From Candidatus Bathyarchaeota archaeon (GTDB lineage: Archaea > Thermoproteota > Bathyarchaeia > TCS64), in contig JAFGTA010000099.1 of assembly GCA_016934355.1 (NCBI GenBank), positions 1-17,864 on the forward strand: DNA of 17,864 nt, read 5' to 3'. Both the position numbers and the translations under genes were made by a program. Positions 14,135 through 17,864 of the stretch are shown piece after piece; within the stretch, counting starts at the first letter, position 1, and each line of letters opens with the position of its first letter. The notes beneath the pieces were generated by a model. That model searched no databases, was not told where the DNA came from, and saw only the letters and a program-made list of their open reading frames with translations.

Positions 14135-14332
14135 ATGGAGATAATACGCAGATTCACTAACATGGACAAGGTCACCCTCGCCCTCATACTCGAAGAAGGC
14201 AGAGCCAGAGCAACCGACCTCCAGTTCCACCTCACCCTCACACGGGGCCAGATAAAGACAGCCCTCGACAGGCTGGTGGTCCAGGGCGCCGTAGCCTACG
14301 AGGCGTCAACCGCCGTCTACAGGCTTCTCTAA
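14135..14332 (+). CDS. Mini winged-helix DNA-binding protein
   Basis: 65 residues from ATG 14135. The pattern is helix (KVTLALILEEG), helix (RATDLQFHLTL), recognition helix (TRGQIKTALDRLVVQG) and a short wing (AVAYEASTAVYRLL), the minimal archaeal winged HTH. It has no extra ligand or dimerisation domain, so it may act as a dimer through its ends or with a partner. The two 12-bp repeats just before its TATA-like box are possible autoregulatory sites (inference). The PAS gene follows 51 nt later in the same direction with its own promoter-like box. Confidence 0.8.
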   Translation: MEIIRRFTNMDKVTLALILEEGRARATDLQFHLTLTRGQIKTALDRLVVQGAVAYEASTAVYRLL

Positions 14333-14349
14333 ACAGTTTTTCATTCATC

Positions 14350-14359
14350 TAATCTTATT
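14350..14359 (+). promoter_or_regulatory. TATA-like promoter of the PAS gene
   Basis: AATCTTATTA, centred about 29 nt before ATG 14384, with a pyrimidine-rich stretch and no Shine-Dalgarno between, as expected of a leaderless archaeal gene. Confidence 0.5.
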
Positions 14360-14383
14360 ACTCGCCTCATCCAACCCATTCAT

Positions 14384-14770
14384 ATGAAGGGTGAACTATC
14401 CAGGGAGGAGCTGGCCAGGGTGCTTGACGCCCTGCCCGTCGAGTTCAGCTACGTGGACAGGGAGGACCGCGTGGCCATGTTCAACAAGAACGGCGACAGG
14501 ATATTCCCGAGGCCGCCGGGCGTCATCGGGCGGAGGGTGCAGGACTGCCACCCCGGCAAGAGCATCCACAAGGTGCAGCAGATACTGGACGAGATGAAGC
14601 AAGGGAAACGCGACCAAGCCGAGTTCTGGATCAACCTCGGGGACCGCAAGGTCTACATAAGGTACTTCGCGGTCAGGGACGGCGGCGGCGGCTACCTCGG
14701 CTGCCTTGAGGCGAGCCAGGACATCACGGAGATACAGAAGATCGAGGGAGAGAAGAGGCTTCTCACCTAA
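14384..14770 (+). CDS. Single-PAS-domain protein, DUF438-associated type
   Basis: 128 residues from ATG 14384, nearly all one PAS fold: the start helix REELARVLDALPVEFSYVD, DREDRVAMFNKNGDRIFPRP, GVIGRRVQDCHPGKSIHKVQ, a helix and the strands KVYIRYFAVRDGGGGYLG and CLEASQDITEIQ. The 'R-VQ-CHP-KS' stretch and the P-RPP motif are typical of the PAS domain found at the C-terminus of DUF438 proteins, some of which bind haem; the His in CHPGKS is a candidate ligand. Here it stands alone, without the DUF438/hemerythrin parts or a kinase. It probably senses redox, gas or a small molecule and signals by protein contact. The nearby mini-wHTH is a possible partner (inference). Confidence 0.87.
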   Translation: MKGELSREELARVLDALPVEFSYVDREDRVAMFNKNGDRIFPRPPGVIGRRVQDCHPGKSIHKVQQILDEMKQGKRDQAEFWINLGDRKVYIRYFAVRDGGGGYLGCLEASQDITEIQKIEGEKRLLT

Positions 14771-14815
14771 TATTTCAGTTATCACTTACTAGCCTTTCTT
14801 TAGATTTTTCCAAAG

Positions 14816-14824
14816 AAAAATAAA
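14816..14824 (+). promoter_or_regulatory. TATA-like promoter of the first radical-SAM gene
   Basis: AAAAATAAA, centred about 26 nt before GTG 14846. No Shine-Dalgarno lies between, so a leaderless transcript is likely. Confidence 0.45.
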
Positions 14825-14845
14825 CTCCTGCTCCTTTTTACAGGT

Positions 14846-15907
14846 GTGACAAAGAGTCAAAAACATCGCGAAGCTGCATTAAAGGCTTGGGAAACAATAA
14901 GAAAAAATCAAAGAGAGAAGGCAGCTGAAAATGTTAAGATCTTGGATAATTGGATTAGTGCTTCTGAAATAAATGAAATTAAACATCCAGAAGAGATTGA
15001 TATACAATTTGATTCGAATTGGCAAGGAAATGGCGTTATAAAACTATTCAATAAAACGCCTTCAGACATAGCTTGTGGGCCTTTTTGGGAAATTCGTTGG
15101 GCTTATGGGTGCCCTCTAGACTGTAGTTATTGTTATTTGCGTGGTACAATGAGAGGAAATATGAAGCAAAGCTATGTTCGGTTTAAAGAAATTAAAAGAT
15201 GCGTTGAAGAGGCATTTCAAAAAATTATTACTCCTCAGATATTCAATTCTGGGGAACTATGTGATTCATTAATGAACCCAGAGTTAATGAACCAAATAGT
15301 TGATCTTTTTGAAACACAAAATAAACATAAGATATTCTTACTTTCAAAGTATGGAATTAATAATATTGGTTTCTTACTTGAAAAAGTTAGAAAACAGACA
15401 ATTTGTGCTTGGAGTATTAATGCAAAAAAAGTGGCTGAACAATGGGAACGTAATGCAGCGAAACCACTGGAAAGAATTGAGGCAGCTAAATTAGTATGGG
15501 AAGAGGGGTATGATACTAGGGTACGTATCGATCCCATTTTCCCAATTCCTAATTGGCAGGAAGATTATACAGACCTGTTAGATAATATCTTCTCCTCATT
15601 TTTACCTAACAGAATAATATTAGGAACACCAAGAGGACTCTGGAAAACTATCAATTATGCAAAAAAAGCAGATAAGGACATGACATGGACTAATTTCTTT
15701 AAAGAGGATACTGGGTGGGGAAAAAAACTCTCTTTTGACGATAGATTTGAAATTTATTCTTTTTTCTATAAAAAATTGGATTCTTATGGTTATCCTTTAC
15801 ATAAAGTGTCTATCTGTAAAGAAACACTACCTATTTGGAAAGCATTAGGTCAAGCTTATTCTACATTGACATGTAATTGCTATGGGCCTAAAGCGTACAA
15901 TCCTTAA
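14846..15907 (+). CDS. Radical SAM protein, spore-photoproduct-lyase-like
   Basis: 353 residues from GTG 14846. CPLDCSYC gives the CxxxCxxC iron-sulfur site at C89, C93 and C96, which would bind the 4Fe-4S cluster and SAM. NSGELCDSL, RVRIDPIFPIPNW, SICKETLPIW and the C-terminal CNC (343-345) recall the SPL-like branch of radical-SAM proteins, which includes the DNA lesion enzyme spore photoproduct lyase. The N-terminal ~70 residues are a charged helical extension (KHREAALKAWETIRKNQREK). Without SPL's full signature I call it SPL-like only; the substrate may be nucleic acid. Its TAA and that of the convergent TcmP gene overlap in a shared TTAA (15904-15907). AT-rich codons set it apart from the genes to its left. 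Confidence 0.85.
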   Translation: MTKSQKHREAALKAWETIRKNQREKAAENVKILDNWISASEINEIKHPEEIDIQFDSNWQGNGVIKLFNKTPSDIACGPFWEIRWAYGCPLDCSYCYLRGTMRGNMKQSYVRFKEIKRCVEEAFQKIITPQIFNSGELCDSLMNPELMNQIVDLFETQNKHKIFLLSKYGINNIGFLLEKVRKQTICAWSINAKKVAEQWERNAAKPLERIEAAKLVWEEGYDTRVRIDPIFPIPNWQEDYTDLLDNIFSSFLPNRIILGTPRGLWKTINYAKKADKDMTWTNFFKEDTGWGKKLSFDDRFEIYSFFYKKLDSYGYPLHKVSICKETLPIWKALGQAYSTLTCNCYGPKAYNP

Positions 15908-17022
15908 CCAAATTCAATCACAGAGTCATCTGGATAACTTTTTCCCTTCCTTTTTCTTCCTGCGATACGTACATCGATAATAGCGTTTTCATAATTATCT
16001 TCGATATATTTCAAAATTGACTTGCGGAATATATGCTCAGTCTCTGTAATCACAAATTTTACGATCTCTGAAACTGGCACTGTTTTGTTCTTAAATTTTT
16101 TATAGACTTTATCAGCTGCATTAGGAATCCAGATGTCATCATCTTCATTATAATCTATTAAGAATCTTTGCGCTCTTCCTAATCTATCAGAAAAAGAATA
16201 GTTACCTCTTCTATCAACGGCCCACATAGATTCCTTCATTTGTTTTAATCCTAACCAATGTTTTGTAGCAAAAATCATATAATATAATACCTGATTATGT
16301 TTACCAATCATTTCGAAACTTCTTGTATACGATATTCCACAACATTCTTGAAGTTGTTTTTCATAAAACTCTAGTAAATGCGGAATTTTTAATCCTTCTA
16401 TTTCTCGAATCGCCCTCCATTCAGGAGTACCAAATAAGCTATCAAGCGCAGGTTCTCGTAATTCATCAAGGAATCGATGCATGAACCCAGCCATAAAAGT
16501 AATGAGGACTTCACATTTCTCATAACTCAACAGCCTTTCCATTAATTTCATTGAAAATCCTGTGAATCCAAAAGGGTCAATAAAAGCGAATGTTGGCGCA
16601 AGGTTTTGTTCTCTTTTATCTAAATCATCAAGAAGTTTCATCAAAGTGGGTTCGAACTCATCACTCATAATAGAATATTTTATATTACTAGGCAATTCAG
16701 GAAATTTTTCTTTGATAGTTTTGTCTAGTATATCCGCTCTTCGTTTATCATTCTCTATAAACAAGAAAAAAACCTCAGACCATCTAGGTCGTAATACATG
16801 TTCAGAGGCAGTTCTTAAAGCAATAATCGGTGAACCCTCTTCACCTTTTGAATATATCCCCGGTCCTGCAAATCCGTCAATGTATACTATTCGCCCAGAC
16901 CTCCTCGCAAGAATTGGAAACCATGCTCCAAGATAATATTTTAATATCTCATGTTTGGCAAGAGTATGCTCATCTAAATCCCATATCGGTTCTTTTATTG
17001 ATGACAATGTCCACACACTCAA
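15904..17022 (-). CDS. tcmP: TcmP-like three-Cys-motif partner protein (SAM-methyltransferase-like fold)
   Basis: 372 residues. It matches the family named 'three-Cys-motif partner' (TcmP), known mainly as a neighbour of radical-SAM-like proteins with a three-cysteine motif. A Rossmann methyltransferase-like core is visible: DGFAGPG at 49-55 (motif I, SAM loop), an acidic strand end FLFIEND with E90 (motif II) and FIDPFGFTG at ~147-155 (motif IV, resembling the DPPY-type motif of N-methyltransferases). The region TLAKHEILKYYLGAW near the start is typical. The C-terminal ~100 residues are charged and may form a winged helix (PVSEIVKFVITETEHIF). The start is TTG 17022, or GTG 17016, near the expected transcript start behind a TATA-like box at 17041-17050. 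It is flanked by a radical-SAM gene on each side. Activity and target are not established. Confidence 0.85.
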   Translation of the reverse strand: MSVWTLSSIKEPIWDLDEHTLAKHEILKYYLGAWFPILARRSGRIVYIDGFAGPGIYSKGEEGSPIIALRTASEHVLRPRWSEVFFLFIENDKRRADILDKTIKEKFPELPSNIKYSIMSDEFEPTLMKLLDDLDKREQNLAPTFAFIDPFGFTGFSMKLMERLLSYEKCEVLITFMAGFMHRFLDELREPALDSLFGTPEWRAIREIEGLKIPHLLEFYEKQLQECCGISYTRSFEMIGKHNQVLYYMIFATKHWLGLKQMKESMWAVDRRGNYSFSDRLGRAQRFLIDYNEDDDIWIPNAADKVYKKFKNKTVPVSEIVKFVITETEHIFRKSILKYIEDNYENAIIDVRIAGRKRKGKSYPDDSVIEFG

Positions 17023-17040
17023 TTATTTTATGTTTTAATA

Positions 17041-17050
17041 GATATAAAAA
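17041..17050 (-). promoter_or_regulatory. TATA-like promoter of the TcmP gene
   Basis: On the minus strand TTTTTATATC, centred about 25 nt upstream of the TTG/GTG start codons at 17022/17016. This supports a leaderless start with a non-ATG codon. Confidence 0.5.
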
Positions 17051-17065
17051 TAAATTATGGAGCAA

Positions 17066-17088
17066 CTATTTTTATCTGAGAATTATAC
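17066..17088 (+). promoter_or_regulatory. TATA-like region of the second radical-SAM gene
   Basis: CTATTTTTATC (17066-17076) and AATTATAC (17081-17088) are two candidate boxes in the 104-bp divergent gap. A GGAGG at 17094-17098 lies too far (28 nt) from ATG 17127. The nearer AAGGGG at 17111-17116 is the likelier ribosome site. Confidence 0.4.
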
Positions 17089-17126
17089 AGAAAGGAGGAT
17101 TCGTAGACTAAAGGGGATTAAGAGGG

Positions 17127-17864
17127 ATGACTAGCAGACATATTACTTCTGGAACAAAGGAATGGGCTGATTATAATGTTAATTGTGTTAAAGGCTGCTC
17201 TAATGATTGTAGATATTGTTACGCGAAGATGATGGGAAAACGATTTGGCCGTTGCACAGAAGAAACTTGGAAGAACATGAAAATAAACGAAGCAGCCGTG
17301 AAGAAAAACTATCCTAAATTCAAAGGACGTGTCATGTTCCCAAGCTCGCATGATATCGTTGACGAGCCTAAAATTATTGATGCATGTTTCAAGGTATTAA
17401 CTAAATTACTTCAAGCAGAGAACGAAGTGTTAGTTACCTCAAAACCTAATTTACATGTGACCGAAGAGATAATAAATCAATTCTCAGAGTATCAAGACCA
17501 TCTCCAGTTCAGATTCACAATTACAACTAACAATGATAGACTTCTCTCATTTTGGGAGCCCAACGCACCGAGATATGAAGAAAGGAAAGAATCGTTAATC
17601 CTCGCATACAAAGAAGGTTACAAGACCAGCGTTTCCATTGAACCTTTCCTAGATAAAGACCCGATAAACCTCATCACAGAACTAGAGCCATATGTAACCG
17701 AATCTATCTGGGTAGGTCCTATGAACTATATTCCCCGGAAAAATATTTCTGAAGAAGATGAGCCTCAGTACACAAGAATAAGAGAAAACATCGAGGCTGA
17801 AAATCTAAAAAAGATATATGATGAATTGAAGGACATGGAAAAAATCAGGTTTAAAGACAGCTTA
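17127..17864 (+). CDS. Radical SAM / DUF5131-like three-Cys protein (3' end outside window)
   Basis: 246 residues from ATG 17127, still open at the window edge. ATG 17127 is the only start after an in-frame TAA at 17109. NCVKGCSNDCRYCYAK holds the CxxxCxxC site (C24, C28, C31) plus an extra Cys at 20. VMFPSSHDI, LVTSKPNLHV, FRFTITTNND and VSIEPFLD follow the order seen in DUF5131 (former phage Gp37/Gp68) proteins, the usual partners of TcmP. The residues beyond ~240 are unseen. It would use SAM and a 4Fe-4S cluster to make a substrate radical; the substrate is unknown. It is divergent from the adjacent TcmP gene and shares its control region, so the two are probably a functional pair. Confidence 0.82.
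   Translation, partial: MTSRHITSGTKEWADYNVNCVKGCSNDCRYCYAKMMGKRFGRCTEETWKNMKINEAAVKKNYPKFKGRVMFPSSHDIVDEPKIIDACFKVLTKLLQAENEVLVTSKPNLHVTEEIINQFSEYQDHLQFRFTITTNNDRLLSFWEPNAPRYEERKESLILAYKEGYKTSVSIEPFLDKDPINLITELEPYVTESIWVGPMNYIPRKNISEEDEPQYTRIRENIEAENLKKIYDELKDMEKIRFKDSL

Larger units (their letters stand above)
14800..17864. other. AT-rich island carrying TcmP and two radical-SAM genes
   Basis: From just after the PAS gene to the window end, base composition falls to about one third GC by eye and codons turn A/T-ending, in sharp contrast to the GC-rich left side. All three genes inside are of the TcmP/radical-SAM type. This points to horizontal transfer. No integrase, tRNA or flanking repeat is visible; the right border lies beyond the window. 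Confidence 0.75.

Overview
This window looks archaeal, high in GC over its first 14.8 kb (about 60% by eye). The evidence is many starts that sit 25-32 nt behind a TATA-like box with no Shine-Dalgarno (leaderless style), solute-binding proteins held by an N-terminal membrane helix, frequent GTG/TTG starts, and T-run or palindromic ends of transcription units rather than bacterial hairpins. I cannot fix the lineage from this sequence alone. No rRNA, tRNA, CRISPR array or insertion sequence was seen.

Layout. (1) 1-1142, plus strand: the end of a CPA2-type cation/proton antiporter and a small partner protein whose GTG start overlaps the antiporter stop. (2) 10.5 kb back to 1.25 kb, minus strand: an unusual tandem array of seven paralogous periplasmic-binding-type genes (Peripla_BP_6/ANF-receptor fold). 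Six are full length and the first in transcription order is a degenerate remnant. The array ends in a PHP-domain metallohydrolase of the CehA/McbA type. No ABC permease or ATPase gene lies in the array. Junctions are 0-45 nt or overlapping, except a 98-nt gap before SBP5 that holds a second copy of a 28-bp promoter-like element. (3) 10.8-11.2 kb, plus strand: a four-CxxC zinc-ribbon protein and a short helical protein, ended by a perfect palindrome shared with the convergent gene. (4) 11.2-13.8 kb, minus strand: a large M14-family zinc carboxypeptidase-like protein with a C-terminal glutamine-amidotransferase-like domain. (5) 14.1-14.8 kb, plus strand: a mini winged-helix protein and a single-PAS protein, each with its own TATA-like box. 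(6) 14.8 kb to the window end: an AT-rich island (about one third GC by eye) with two radical-SAM genes flanking a TcmP-like gene ('three-Cys-motif partner', methyltransferase-like fold).

How they may work together. The SBP array probably presents several ligand-binding variants outside the membrane, either for one shared transporter encoded elsewhere or for sensing. The PHP hydrolase at its end may act on a related ester or phosphoester. The TcmP/radical-SAM island is the best candidate for a poorly described system. It looks horizontally acquired, packs two different CxxxCxxC enzymes around a SAM-methyltransferase-like partner, and could be a nucleic-acid modification, repair or defence cassette. 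That role is inference.
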